Below, piece after piece: positions 16,050 to 24,813 of a stretch of 64,000 bases of DNA. The stretch's first letter is position 1, and each line of letters opens with the position of its first letter. The notes below the pieces were generated by a model. It was not told the DNA's origin. It did no database searches and saw nothing but the letters and a program-made list of their open reading frames with translations. Origin of the DNA: an uncultured Spartobacteria bacterium (GTDB lineage: Bacteria > Verrucomicrobiota > Verrucomicrobiia > Chthoniobacterales > JAATET01); assembly GCA_937901895.1 (NCBI GenBank), contig CALGTD010000072.1:1-64000 (forward strand), written 5' to 3'. The translations under genes were made by a program, and so were the position numbers.

Positions 16050-17213
16050 ATGATTCGATTTGTTCACACGGCCGATTGGCAAATCGGCAAGCCTTACGCT
16101 TCCGTTGAAGAGGCACACAATCGTGCGTTACTTCAGCAGGAGCGGGTCGAGGTCATCCGCAGAATCGGTGCTCTGGCCCGGCAGCACGAGGCATCTTTTG
16201 TTCTGGTTGCTGGAGACCTTTTTGACTCGCCGACACCCACAAAATCCGTGGTCTCCGCGGCTTGTGCGGCGATTGGGTCGATTGAGTTGCCCGTTTTGGC
16301 AATCCCGGGCAACCATGATCATGCGGGGCCGGGAAGCGTTTGGGAGCAGGAGTTCTTCGAACGTGAGCGGGCGAGTCTTGCTCCAAATTTTCGGATCCTT
16401 CGAACGCCCGAGCCCGTCGAAGTTGGGGATGCCGTGATTTTTCCCTGTCCGTTGCTCCGCCGTTCCGAGTCGGTGGATACGACTGCCTGGTTACGCGATG
16501 GTGGGGCTTTTGAGGTGGCGGGAAACAAGGTGCGAATCGTCCTCGCCCACGGCAGCACGCAGGGATTCGAAAGTTCCGGCGATGACGATGAATTTTCGGA
16601 GGCCTCCAACCGAATTGATCTGGCCAGGCTGGATCAAGCAGCGCTCGACTACATCGCTCTGGGGGACTGGCACGGCACGAAGCAGGTTGCAGCGAAAGCC
16701 TGGTATAGCGGCACTCCAGAGATCGACCGGTTCCCGAAAGGAGATCTCAACGACCCCGGGAATGTTCTTCTCGTTACGGCCGGACGTGAGCGGCCGTGTG
16801 TCGTGGAAAACATACGCACCGCCCGCTTCGGTTGGCATCGGCTGCAGCGATGCCTGATGGAAGATGAGGCCGTGGATCGGCTGCGGGAGGAGATCGATGC
16901 GTTGTTGGAAAACCGGGCGCAGCAGGATCTTTTGCGTCTGGAGCTTTCGGGGGCTCTCGGGTTCCATGCGACCACGAAACTCGAGGACCTCCTGGAAAGC
17001 CTTCGCGCGCGCCTCCTCAGATTGCGGCTTTCGAGCTCGACGGTTCTCGCTCCCTCGGAAGCGGAGTTGCAGGCGCTTACGGGGCGCGTTTCCGATCCGT
17101 TGGTTGCCCGGGTTGCCCAGCAGCTTTCGACTCTTGCTGCCGGAGAAGGTGAATCTGCGCGTGTCGCACAAGTCGCGCTTCGGGAACTCCACGCTGCCTG
17201 TCGTTCACGATGA
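16050..17213 (+). CDS. SbcD-like DNA repair exonuclease (metallophosphoesterase)
   Basis: Protein of 387 residues from the ATG at 16050, which puts the first metal motif HTADWQIG at residues 5-12; 20 extra residues upstream are not family-like. Other calcineurin-type motifs follow: GDLFDS near 54-59, GNHDHAG near 87-93, and a late GDWHG. These bind the two metal ions of Mre11/SbcD nucleases. The stop overlaps the ATG of the SbcC-like ATPase (17210-17213), as expected for a nuclease/ATPase pair acting on DNA ends. It is of the SbcD-like group, not a close match to the E. coli protein. Confidence 0.9.
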   Translation: MIRFVHTADWQIGKPYASVEEAHNRALLQQERVEVIRRIGALARQHEASFVLVAGDLFDSPTPTKSVVSAACAAIGSIELPVLAIPGNHDHAGPGSVWEQEFFERERASLAPNFRILRTPEPVEVGDAVIFPCPLLRRSESVDTTAWLRDGGAFEVAGNKVRIVLAHGSTQGFESSGDDDEFSEASNRIDLARLDQAALDYIALGDWHGTKQVAAKAWYSGTPEIDRFPKGDLNDPGNVLLVTAGRERPCVVENIRTARFGWHRLQRCLMEDEAVDRLREEIDALLENRAQQDLLRLELSGALGFHATTKLEDLLESLRARLLRLRLSSSTVLAPSEAELQALTGRVSDPLVARVAQQLSTLAAGEGESARVAQVALRELHAACRSR

Positions 17214-20188
17214 AGCTGCGCTCCCTGCACCTCAAAAATTATCGGATCCATCGCGAGCTGCGCGTCGAGTTCGATGAGCGCAGAACGCTCATTGGCGGAC
17301 CCAACGAGTGCGGAAAGAGCACGCTGGTGGAGGCGTTGCATCGGGCCTTCTTCCTTAGGGCAAAGGGCAACACCGAGTTTCACCGGGCGATGAGTTCCCT
17401 TCACGGCGGGGAACCGGAAGTCGAGGTCGAGTTCTCGGTTCACGGGAAAACTCATCGCCTGAGAAAGCGATTTGGATCGCGTGGAACGACCACCCTTGTT
17501 CGCGAAGGCGGGGAGACACTTTCCGGTGACGAAGCGGAGTCCGAAGTTGCCCGACTGCTCTGCATCGGCGAGCCGGTGACTGGCAAGGCGGTCGCCGTGC
17601 AATGGGGGCATATCTGGGTTCGACAGGGATTTGGTGGCGACGATCCAACGGAGGACGCGACGGCCCAACAAGCCACGCTCCTTCAGCGTTTGCAGGAAAT
17701 GGGCGGAGCGATCGCCGTGCAGTCCACGCTGGATTCCGAACTCGCGGATCGTTTCCACGCGGCGAAGGACGCTCTTTTCGTGGGTAGCGGAAAACCCCGG
17801 GCGGGTTCCGAATTGGAGCGGGCGCAGTTTGCGGCCGCGGAGGCTGAAGCCGCGAGACAGGAGGCTGAAGCCCGGCTGCACCGTTCGTTCGATGCGATGC
17901 GGGAGTTTGACGAGGCGAGTCGCGCCATTGTCGAGGCGACGGCGGGCCTCTCGAAACTTGGCGAGCAAAGGCAGGCACTCGAGGAGCGATCGCGAAAGGT
18001 CGAGGCTCTCCGGCGGACGGAAGCCGATCAGATTCGGACTCTCGACGAGGTGTCAAAGCAGCTCGCAGAGCTGGAAACCACCCATGCGAAAGTCAATGGG
18101 ATCGCAGGGGAGATCCAACGGCTCACCGCCGATCTTGCGCCTCGAGAAACGATCGTCGAGAAGCTGCGGACATCCGCCGAAGCGGCTCGCACCGCGATGG
18201 AGAATGCCTCCCGCAAATACGATGCCGGACTGGAACGTTCCCGGCACCAGCGGGCGGCAAAAGAACTTTTCCAGGCTGCGATTTCCTTCCGGGAGCAGGA
18301 GCGCTTTCTTGCCGATTTGACGGAACGTCAGAAAAAGGTGGATGAGCTTCGCGCCCGGGAGGCCGGACTGCGCGAAGAACTCGCCCGACTTCCGGAAGTC
18401 GACGATGCCAGGTTGGAGACCCTTCGGAATCTGCTTTCGAAACAGGACACTCTCCTGGCTGCGGTCCGTGCGATGGCCGCGAGTCTCGACGTCATCGAGA
18501 CGGATGTTCCGATTTTCGTGGGTGGGCGGGAATTGACTCCCGGACAGGAACTGCATCTTTCCGAAGATACGGAGATCGCAATCGGAGAACGCATCCGGGT
18601 TCGGATCCGGCCGGGCGGAGGAGATCGGCTCGCGCAAGCCCGCAACGATCTCCAGGCCGCATCTCGTGCCTATGCGGATGCGCTTGCAAAGGCCGGAGTC
18701 GATTCGATTGAGAGCGCAACGGAAGTCGCCGTCAAACGTCGGAATCTGAATGAGCGCATTCAATCCACTGCCGCGAGCCTTGCGGAATGGGATCCCGAGA
18801 AGCTCGCCACCCAGCTCGCGGCCGCGAAAGAGGGGCTTGCCGCCGCAGAGGCGGAATTTGATCGTCGGCGTTCCCAGTCCCGGGATGTGGAGGTTCCATC
18901 TGATCTGGCGGATATCCGGACGGAGCTTGGTCGCGTCTCGACTGCGCTTCGGGAGATGGAGCAAGCGGAAACCGCTCTGAAATCAGCCCGCGATGCCGCG
19001 GCCGCCCACGCGAAGCACCAGGACGAACAGCTCTCCACTGCCGTAACTGCGATTGATGCGGGTCGCCAGAAGATCCGGGACCGCGAATTGGAGCTTCGAC
19101 TCCTGGAGGAGACTCACGGGAACAACGACGCGCGGGATTTGCGTCTCAAGAAACTTCGTGAGGATCAATCGACCGCAGCGAATGCGCTCAAGGCGACCCA
19201 GACTGCACTTGGCGAGCTTGGTGCGGAGCACCTTTCCTCGGATGTCGAACGAATCCAGCGCGCCATCGATGCTGCACAAACATCCCTGGGAGACGCGCGC
19301 ACTCGGTTGGCCGTTGCGCAGTCCACCCTTCGCAGTGATGGCAGCGACGATCCCCAGGCTGATCTCCAGAACTCGGTGGCTCGGGAGCAATCTGCACAGA
19401 CCCACCTCGCGGCGGTCCGGCGTCGGTCGGAGGCGATTCGCATGTTGAGCGACCTCTTTGCTCAGGAGCAGCGTGCGCTGGCGGATCAATTCACCCAGCC
19501 GCTCGCGGATACAATCTCGGGTTATCTCGAGTGCTTGTTTGGACCGGGAACCCGGGCCAAGGTCGTTTTCGACGAACAAAAGTTTCAGGGCCTGCAGCTT
19601 GTCCGGCGATCGCATGGCGGGGCGGCTTTCAAATTCGAAACGCTGAGCGGTGGCGCCAGGGAGCAGGTTGCCGCAGCCGTTCGTCTCGCGATGGCCGAGA
19701 TTCTATGCACCGGATTCGGTGGCTGCCTCCCGGTCATATTCGACGACGCGTTCGCATATTCCGATCCGGACCGTGTTCAAACGCTGCAACGCATGCTCGA
19801 CCTGGCGGCATCACGAGGACTTCAGGTCATTGTGCTCACCTGCAATCCCTCTGACTACGTGGCTCTCGGTGCACGGCAGACTCTGATTTCCCCGACCACC
19901 GTTGCCGCGAGTTCGAGCCCCACGGTGGAAGCTGGTGGTTCTGGTGATGATGAGGAAGTGGCCGACAGTTCCGTTTCCGAGGAGGAGAAGCAGGAGTTTT
20001 TGACCAAGCTAGCGAATGCCGGCGGCAGCGCCGGTAATCAGAGCCTCCGCGAGGCCTTGGGCTGGAGTGAGTCGACCTACATGGCCGTCAAACAGGCATT
20101 GCTCGATGCCGGCGAAATCGTGTCCGGTCGAGGCCGCGGTGGAAGCGTGAGCCTTTCTCATCTGACCGTTGGAGGCGGAAGCAGCTAG
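17210..20188 (+). CDS. SbcC/Rad50-like ATPase with C-terminal winged helix
   Basis: Protein of 992 residues with SMC-type architecture. Walker A GGPNECGKST lies at 29-38, the ABC signature LSGGAREQ near 811-818 and Walker B LPVIFDDAF near 839-847, joined by long coiled coils. The apex (about 420-475) lacks the CxxC zinc hook and instead has a beta-rich insert with VGGREL and GERIRVRIRPGG. After the ATPase an acidic linker leads to a C-terminal domain (about 923-985) with LREALGWSESTY and GRGRGGS motifs. That domain resembles winged-helix modules seen at the ends of some restriction and modification proteins. Paired with the SbcD-like gene by ATGA overlap; DNA end processing is likely, phage defence possible. 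Confidence 0.88.
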   Translation: MKLRSLHLKNYRIHRELRVEFDERRTLIGGPNECGKSTLVEALHRAFFLRAKGNTEFHRAMSSLHGGEPEVEVEFSVHGKTHRLRKRFGSRGTTTLVREGGETLSGDEAESEVARLLCIGEPVTGKAVAVQWGHIWVRQGFGGDDPTEDATAQQATLLQRLQEMGGAIAVQSTLDSELADRFHAAKDALFVGSGKPRAGSELERAQFAAAEAEAARQEAEARLHRSFDAMREFDEASRAIVEATAGLSKLGEQRQALEERSRKVEALRRTEADQIRTLDEVSKQLAELETTHAKVNGIAGEIQRLTADLAPRETIVEKLRTSAEAARTAMENASRKYDAGLERSRHQRAAKELFQAAISFREQERFLADLTERQKKVDELRAREAGLREELARLPEVDDARLETLRNLLSKQDTLLAAVRAMAASLDVIETDVPIFVGGRELTPGQELHLSEDTEIAIGERIRVRIRPGGGDRLAQARNDLQAASRAYADALAKAGVDSIESATEVAVKRRNLNERIQSTAASLAEWDPEKLATQLAAAKEGLAAAEAEFDRRRSQSRDVEVPSDLADIRTELGRVSTALREMEQAETALKSARDAAAAHAKHQDEQLSTAVTAIDAGRQKIRDRELELRLLEETHGNNDARDLRLKKLREDQSTAANALKATQTALGELGAEHLSSDVERIQRAIDAAQTSLGDARTRLAVAQSTLRSDGSDDPQADLQNSVAREQSAQTHLAAVRRRSEAIRMLSDLFAQEQRALADQFTQPLADTISGYLECLFGPGTRAKVVFDEQKFQGLQLVRRSHGGAAFKFETLSGGAREQVAAAVRLAMAEILCTGFGGCLPVIFDDAFAYSDPDRVQTLQRMLDLAASRGLQVIVLTCNPSDYVALGARQTLISPTTVAASSSPTVEAGGSGDDEEVADSSVSEEEKQEFLTKLANAGGSAGNQSLREALGWSESTYMAVKQALLDAGEIVSGRGRGGSVSLSHLTVGGGSS

Positions 20189-20303
20189 AGCAGGCCATGA
20201 TCGACTCCACTTGTCCTGGATGCCAAAGACGATCTGCTGATCCGGTCAACTCCTTCATGACCCTTAACCAATTCTGGCTCTTGGAAGAGTCGAACGGAGA
20301 AAC

Positions 20304-20993
20304 GTGGCAAAGAAACCGGAAATCCGCGCATTCGCTTCACTACTCGCTGAATTTCAGGCTCTGCCGAACACTCATCGGCGGAAGACGATCATGGAGGTGT
20401 CCGGATACCCGCACTACGAAAACGTCACGAGCAACATGCTCGCGTTTCTTTTCGATCCCGATGAAGAGCACGAACTGAGAGACCTGATGTTGCGAGCGTT
20501 TCTCCGGATGGCCGGGCACGCTGATATTGCAGAGATCGGATCCGTGCGCATCGTTCGGGAAGAATGCACGGATTCGGGAAACCGAATCGATCTTCTGATC
20601 GATGCAGAGACATTTACGATCTGCATCGAGAACAAGATCTTTGCGGCTACAAACAACGACCTTGGAGACTACGCGAAGCACCTGCGCCGCTACAGTGCTA
20701 ACAAGTCTGTCGTTGTAAAAGCGCTACTCGGAGTCAAACCCTACGATGAGGGGCAGCTCGGGGCAGGATTCCGTGGATTCACATATCCACAATTCTGGCG
20801 GCATGTCCGTTCCCTTTTGGGAGAATACAGCGCTTCGGCAGATCCGAAGGGGACGTTTCGAGATTCTTCCAATGCTCTTTGCGGCCCGCGTAACATCTGG
20901 CATAGTAAGCGCCTGATTGTGGTCGAGGAGAAATTGAACGCACGTCTTTTCCCACGTTTCACGGGTTGCTCGCTTTCACGCCGTGAACCGTGA
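20304..20993 (+). CDS. PD-(D/E)XK nuclease family protein, shortened
   Basis: Protein of 229 residues of the PDDEXK_4 type. The catalytic core is visible: Asp96 in NRIDLLID, then Glu109 and Lys111 in CIENKI, with an N-terminal helical region containing YENVTSNMLAFLFDP. Relatives usually run to 350 residues or more. Here the recognisable part ends around residue 178 and the remaining 50 residues (with RNIWHSKR and CSLSRREP) look unrelated, so the gene may be truncated. Its stop is 65 bp before tRNA-Arg. Base composition is lower in GC than the neighbours. It follows the SbcC-like gene after 115 bp and may belong to the same DNA-processing unit. Confidence 0.75.
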   Translation: MAKKPEIRAFASLLAEFQALPNTHRRKTIMEVSGYPHYENVTSNMLAFLFDPDEEHELRDLMLRAFLRMAGHADIAEIGSVRIVREECTDSGNRIDLLIDAETFTICIENKIFAATNNDLGDYAKHLRRYSANKSVVVKALLGVKPYDEGQLGAGFRGFTYPQFWRHVRSLLGEYSASADPKGTFRDSSNALCGPRNIWHSKRLIVVEEKLNARLFPRFTGCSLSRREP

Positions 20994-21057
20994 ATACAAG
21001 CGTGAACAATCCCGGGTGTTCTTTTCCTCTCACTCTGTAAGTCATTTCCAGTGTAAT

Positions 21058-21133
21058 GCGCCCGTAGCTCAGTGGATAGAGCACCGGTCTTCTAAACCGA
21101 TGGTCGCTGGTTCGATCCCAGCCGGGCGCGCCA
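21058..21133 (+). tRNA. tRNA-Arg (anticodon TCT)
   Basis: A full cloverleaf of 76 bases with encoded CCA. The acceptor is GCGCCCG/CGGGCGC, the D-stem GCTC/GAGC, the anticodon loop CTTCTAA (anticodon TCT) and the T-arm GCTGG-TTCGATC-CCAGC. The first anticodon-stem pair (C-A) is mismatched. It closes the accessory block on its right side. Confidence 0.96.
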
Positions 21134-21216
21134 CCTTCACGCCGGGGGTGCTGGCTGAGGTTGCCGTGCACGATGAGTGACGGCGTGATCATCTCGAGTC
21201 TTTTCGCGTCAGACCG

Positions 21217-21234
21217 ATCATACCAAGGTATGAT
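21217..21234. promoter_or_regulatory. Palindrome upstream of the receiver gene
   Basis: ATCATACC-AA-GGTATGAT is a perfect 8-bp dyad 38 bp before the ATG of the single-domain receiver. Its position and symmetry suit an operator for a dimeric regulator, perhaps a FixJ/LuxR-type protein of the same cluster. Confidence 0.45.
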
Positions 21235-21272
21235 GGAAAGGCGGCGACGCTCCCGTATGGTCGGAGTGCATC

Positions 21273-21650
21273 ATGAAGCGCATTTCCATTGTCGACGACG
21301 ACGAGTCCGTTCGGGAGTCGTTGGAGAGTTTGCTGAAGTCGGCGGGATTCTGCGTGGCGCTCTTTGACGGGGCGGAAACGTTTCTCGGCGCGGAGGGCGC
21401 GCGAAATTCCGATTGCCTGATTCTTGACGTGCGGCTCGGAGGAATGAGCGGTCCGGAGCTGCAGCGGATTCTTGCCGCACGACATCCGTCGCTGCCGATC
21501 ATTTTCATTACCGCGCATGGCACCGAGGCGCTGCGTGAACGGGTGATCGCGGCCGGCGCGCGCGATTGTTTTTTGAAGCCGTTCAACGACGAGAAACTGC
21601 TCGCAGCCGTCGAGGCGGCGGTAGGGCTCGCTCCCAGGCACGATACGTGA
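21273..21650 (+). CDS. Single-domain response regulator receiver (FixJ type)
   Basis: Protein of 125 residues consisting only of a receiver domain. The acidic triad is at D8-D10, the phosphorylation site is D52 (LILDVRL), and the switch Thr (FITAHG) and Lys (FLKPF) are in place. There is no output domain, so it may act as a phosphate relay or sink or as a competitor of the two full regulators nearby. The NtrC-type gene follows after 18 bp. Confidence 0.9.
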   Translation: MKRISIVDDDESVRESLESLLKSAGFCVALFDGAETFLGAEGARNSDCLILDVRLGGMSGPELQRILAARHPSLPIIFITAHGTEALRERVIAAGARDCFLKPFNDEKLLAAVEAAVGLAPRHDT

Positions 21651-21668
21651 TCGAATAACTCCACTGGC

Positions 21669-23054
21669 ATGGAAACCGCGATTCCGCCAATCTGCGTCGT
21701 CGACGACGACGCCGGAGTTCGCGAGGCGATTGAAAATCTCCTCCGCGCCGAGGGATTCGAGGTGGAGTTGTTTGCTTCGGCGCAGCGGTTCGTGGCCAGG
21801 GCGGGGATGGCGCCGCTCTCGTGCGTGATTCTCGACGTGGAGCTGCCGGGGCTGAGCGGCCTCGATTTGCAGCGCGAGCTGACCGTTGCCGGGCTCGACA
21901 TACCGATCATTTTTCTCACGGGCCACGGGAGCATCCCGATGTCGGTGCGAGCGATGAAGGCCGGGGCCATCGAGTTTCTAACCAAGCCGTTCGAGGCGGA
22001 CGATCTGTTGGGCGCGATCCAGCAGGCGGTGTCCGGAACGCATTCCGAGGAGCTGGAGATCACGAACGATTCGCCGGACATCGTCGGCGAAAGTCGCGCG
22101 CTGAAGAGCGTTCTTGCGCGGATTCAAATGGTGGCGCCGACCGATTCCACGGTGCTCGTGCTTGGCGAGACCGGGACGGGGAAGGAGGTGATCGCGAAGG
22201 AAATTCACCGTCGCAGCCGGCGCGCGGACAAGCCGTTGATCCGCGTGAATTGCGCGTCGATTCCGAAGGAACTCTACGAGAGCGAGTTTTTCGGACACGT
22301 GAAGGGCGCGTTCACCGGAGCGTTCAAGGATCGCATCGGGCGGTTCGAGGCGGCGAACGGCGGCACGCTCTTTCTCGACGAGATCGGCGAGATTCCGCCC
22401 GATCTGCAAAGCAAGCTGCTGCGCGCGCTGCAGGAAAAGCAATACGAGCGAATCGGCGAGGATCGCACGAGGAAGGTCGACGTGCGCATCGTCGCGGCGA
22501 CCAATCGCGATCTGAAGGCGGAGGTGGCCGCCGGACGCTTCCGCGAGGATCTCTACTACCGGCTGAACGTGTTTCCGCTCGAGGTCGCGCCTTTGCGTGA
22601 GCGGCCGGACGACATTCCGCTGCTCGCGAAGCATTTCATGACGCTCGTCGCGAAGGAGATGAACTGCCCGAGGTCGCGGCTCACGCCGGCCGGGATCGCC
22701 GCCCTTCAGAATTACCATTGGCCTGGAAACATCCGCGAACTGCGCAATGTCATCGAGCGCGCAGTCATTCTCGCGCAGGGAGGCGCACTGGAGTTCGACC
22801 TTCCGGTTTCCGTGTCGACTCCGCTGCCGGCGGGTGAGGCGAATTCGAACGGCGCCGACCCGGAGTTTCTGACCGAACCGGAGCTTCAGCGCCGGGAGCG
22901 GGAGAATCTCCGCATCGTCCTCGAAAAGGCGGACTGGAAGATCAAGGGCCCCGGCGGAGCCGCGGAATTGCTGGGCTTGAAGCCGACGACGCTGCTGTCG
23001 CGAATGAAGAAAATGGGCCTGCAACGCGGCGCGGGGCCCGCGAACCCGCCCTGA
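21669..23054 (+). CDS. Sigma54-dependent response regulator, NtrC family
   Basis: Protein of 461 residues. The receiver has D56 as phosphorylation site. The AAA+ domain has Walker A GETGTGKE at 166-173, the sigma54-contact loop GAFTGA intact at 213-218, and Walker B GTLFLDE at 232-238. A Fis-type helix-turn-helix sits at the C-terminus (about 425-455, with GGAAELLGLKPTTLLSRMKKMGL-like helices). It activates promoters read by RpoN when phosphorylated. The histidine kinase starts 4 bp after its stop. A near-consensus sigma54 promoter lies 2.5 kb downstream at 25572, the obvious candidate target. Confidence 0.95.
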   Translation: METAIPPICVVDDDAGVREAIENLLRAEGFEVELFASAQRFVARAGMAPLSCVILDVELPGLSGLDLQRELTVAGLDIPIIFLTGHGSIPMSVRAMKAGAIEFLTKPFEADDLLGAIQQAVSGTHSEELEITNDSPDIVGESRALKSVLARIQMVAPTDSTVLVLGETGTGKEVIAKEIHRRSRRADKPLIRVNCASIPKELYESEFFGHVKGAFTGAFKDRIGRFEAANGGTLFLDEIGEIPPDLQSKLLRALQEKQYERIGEDRTRKVDVRIVAATNRDLKAEVAAGRFREDLYYRLNVFPLEVAPLRERPDDIPLLAKHFMTLVAKEMNCPRSRLTPAGIAALQNYHWPGNIRELRNVIERAVILAQGGALEFDLPVSVSTPLPAGEANSNGADPEFLTEPELQRRERENLRIVLEKADWKIKGPGGAAELLGLKPTTLLSRMKKMGLQRGAGPANPP

Positions 23055-23058
23055 ACTC

Positions 23059-24813
23059 GTGGCGCTCTCCGGCACATCCGCGGTTCCCGGCAGTCAGCCC
23101 GTCCGGCTGGCTCGATCCTGGCGGCATCGCTGTCCGGTCGGACTCCGGTATGTGCTCGCTCTGCTGCTCGTCGGGCTCGCGTGGGTGGTCACGTTTGCCG
23201 TGCGCCAGTCGTTGGACGCGCCCTCGTTTCAAACGCCGTTTTTCGTTTGCGCGATCGTTCTCAGCGGATGGCTCGGTGGCTTGAGGCCGGGAATCGTCGC
23301 GACCGCGCTGTCGATCTTCCTCATCGAATTCACCTTTACCGATCCGCGCTACACGTTCGGGTTCACATTGAGCGAGGTGCCGAAGTTCACCGTTTTCTTT
23401 TTCACCGGCGCATTCATCAGCTGGCTTGCGCATCGTCAGCGACGGGACGAGGAGGCGCTCCTGGTCGCGCGAGAAAACCTCGAGGAAAAGGTGCGCGAGC
23501 GGACGCTTGATCTCGAGGCGACGAATGCACAGCTCAAACTCGAGATCGACGAGCGGACGCGCGCCGAGCGGGAACTGCAGCGGCTCAACCGCATCTGGCG
23601 AGTGCGGAGTTTGTTCAATCGTGCGGTGGCGCGAAGCCACGACGAGTCCGAGCTGCTGCAGCGTGTCTGCCAGACGATGATCAGGGCCGGCGGCTGCGAA
23701 CTCGCCTGGATCGGTTTCCCGCGGGAGGAAGGAATTCCGGCTGCCGCACATGCGGTCACGGCGGGAATTCATGCGCCGGAGGTCGCGTGGTCGAATGAAA
23801 GCTGTGGTCGCAAGCTTGCCCTGCGATCCGTTCGCTCCGGCGCACCCGCGACATCGGACTGCACGGCATTGTCCACGACGACGAATTCCTGGAGTGTCGC
23901 GAACGACATCCGGTCGATTCTGGCGCTGCCGTTGATCCCCGACGGTGCGGCGATCGGCAGTCTGCTCGTCTATTCCGGAGAGCCCGACGCGTTCGACGCC
24001 AAGGAAACGGAACTGCTCCGACAGGCGGCCAACGACGTGGCGCAGGGAATCATGCTTTTCCGGGCCCGGGAGGCGAGGGCGTCTGCGGAAGCGGCGCTCG
24101 AGGAAACGCAGGCCGAGCTGGCCCGCGTGGCACGTGTCACGACGGTCGGAGAACTCACGGCGTCGATTGCCCACGAGATCAATCAACCACTCGCAGCGGT
24201 GACGACGAATGCAAACGCCTGCCTGCGCTGGCTGGATCGAACTCCGCCAAATCTCGACGAGGCTCGCGAAGCCGCCCGCCGAATCATTCGCGACGGGAAA
24301 CGCGGCAGCGAGGTCATCACGCGGATTCGCGCGATGCTCAAGAAGGAGGATTCCGTGCGCGAGCCAATCGCAATTGCCGCGGTCGTCGAGGAGATCACGG
24401 CACTTACGCGGGATGAGTTGGAGGACGTCCGGCTGGAGAGGAATTTCGATTGCCCGCTTCCGCTTGTTGTCGCCGATCGCGTCCAGATCCAGCAGGTGTT
24501 GCTGAACCTCATCCTGAATGCAATCGATGCGATGAGTTCCGCGGGTCGTGCAAAGACGCTGCTCATCGCGGCACAATGCATCGACGAGAAGCACGTTGAG
24601 GTTTCCGTTCGCGATACCGGTGTCGGCCTCCCGCCAGATCGTCTGGAGAAGATTTTCTCCACGTTCTTCACGACCAAGGCCAATGGCCTCGGGATGGGCC
24701 TTGCGATCTGCCGATCCATCATCGAACACCACGGCGGCCGGCTGTGGGCCGAGGCAAACAACGACTGTGGCGCAACGTTTCGCTTTACACTCCCGGTGAA
24801 GGAGGCGGCATGA
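23059..24813 (+). CDS. Sensor histidine kinase (DUF4118-type membrane domain, GAF, HisKA)
   Basis: Protein of 584 residues starting at GTG. Hydrophobic helices at about 30-125 form a DUF4118/KdpD-like membrane domain. A coiled coil follows (about 130-178), then a GAF-like sensor domain (about 185-335) and the transmitter. The phospho-acceptor is His372 (SIAHEINQPL), followed by the N-box (LNLILNAIDAM) and G-boxes (DTGVGLPP, GLGMGLAICRSI). This resembles FixL-type kinases without a recognisable PAS domain. It is flanked by two full response regulators, both plausible partners. Stop overlaps the FixJ-type start. Confidence 0.93.
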   Translation: MALSGTSAVPGSQPVRLARSWRHRCPVGLRYVLALLLVGLAWVVTFAVRQSLDAPSFQTPFFVCAIVLSGWLGGLRPGIVATALSIFLIEFTFTDPRYTFGFTLSEVPKFTVFFFTGAFISWLAHRQRRDEEALLVARENLEEKVRERTLDLEATNAQLKLEIDERTRAERELQRLNRIWRVRSLFNRAVARSHDESELLQRVCQTMIRAGGCELAWIGFPREEGIPAAAHAVTAGIHAPEVAWSNESCGRKLALRSVRSGAPATSDCTALSTTTNSWSVANDIRSILALPLIPDGAAIGSLLVYSGEPDAFDAKETELLRQAANDVAQGIMLFRAREARASAEAALEETQAELARVARVTTVGELTASIAHEINQPLAAVTTNANACLRWLDRTPPNLDEAREAARRIIRDGKRGSEVITRIRAMLKKEDSVREPIAIAAVVEEITALTRDELEDVRLERNFDCPLPLVVADRVQIQQVLLNLILNAIDAMSSAGRAKTLLIAAQCIDEKHVEVSVRDTGVGLPPDRLEKIFSTFFTTKANGLGMGLAICRSIIEHHGGRLWAEANNDCGATFRFTLPVKEAA

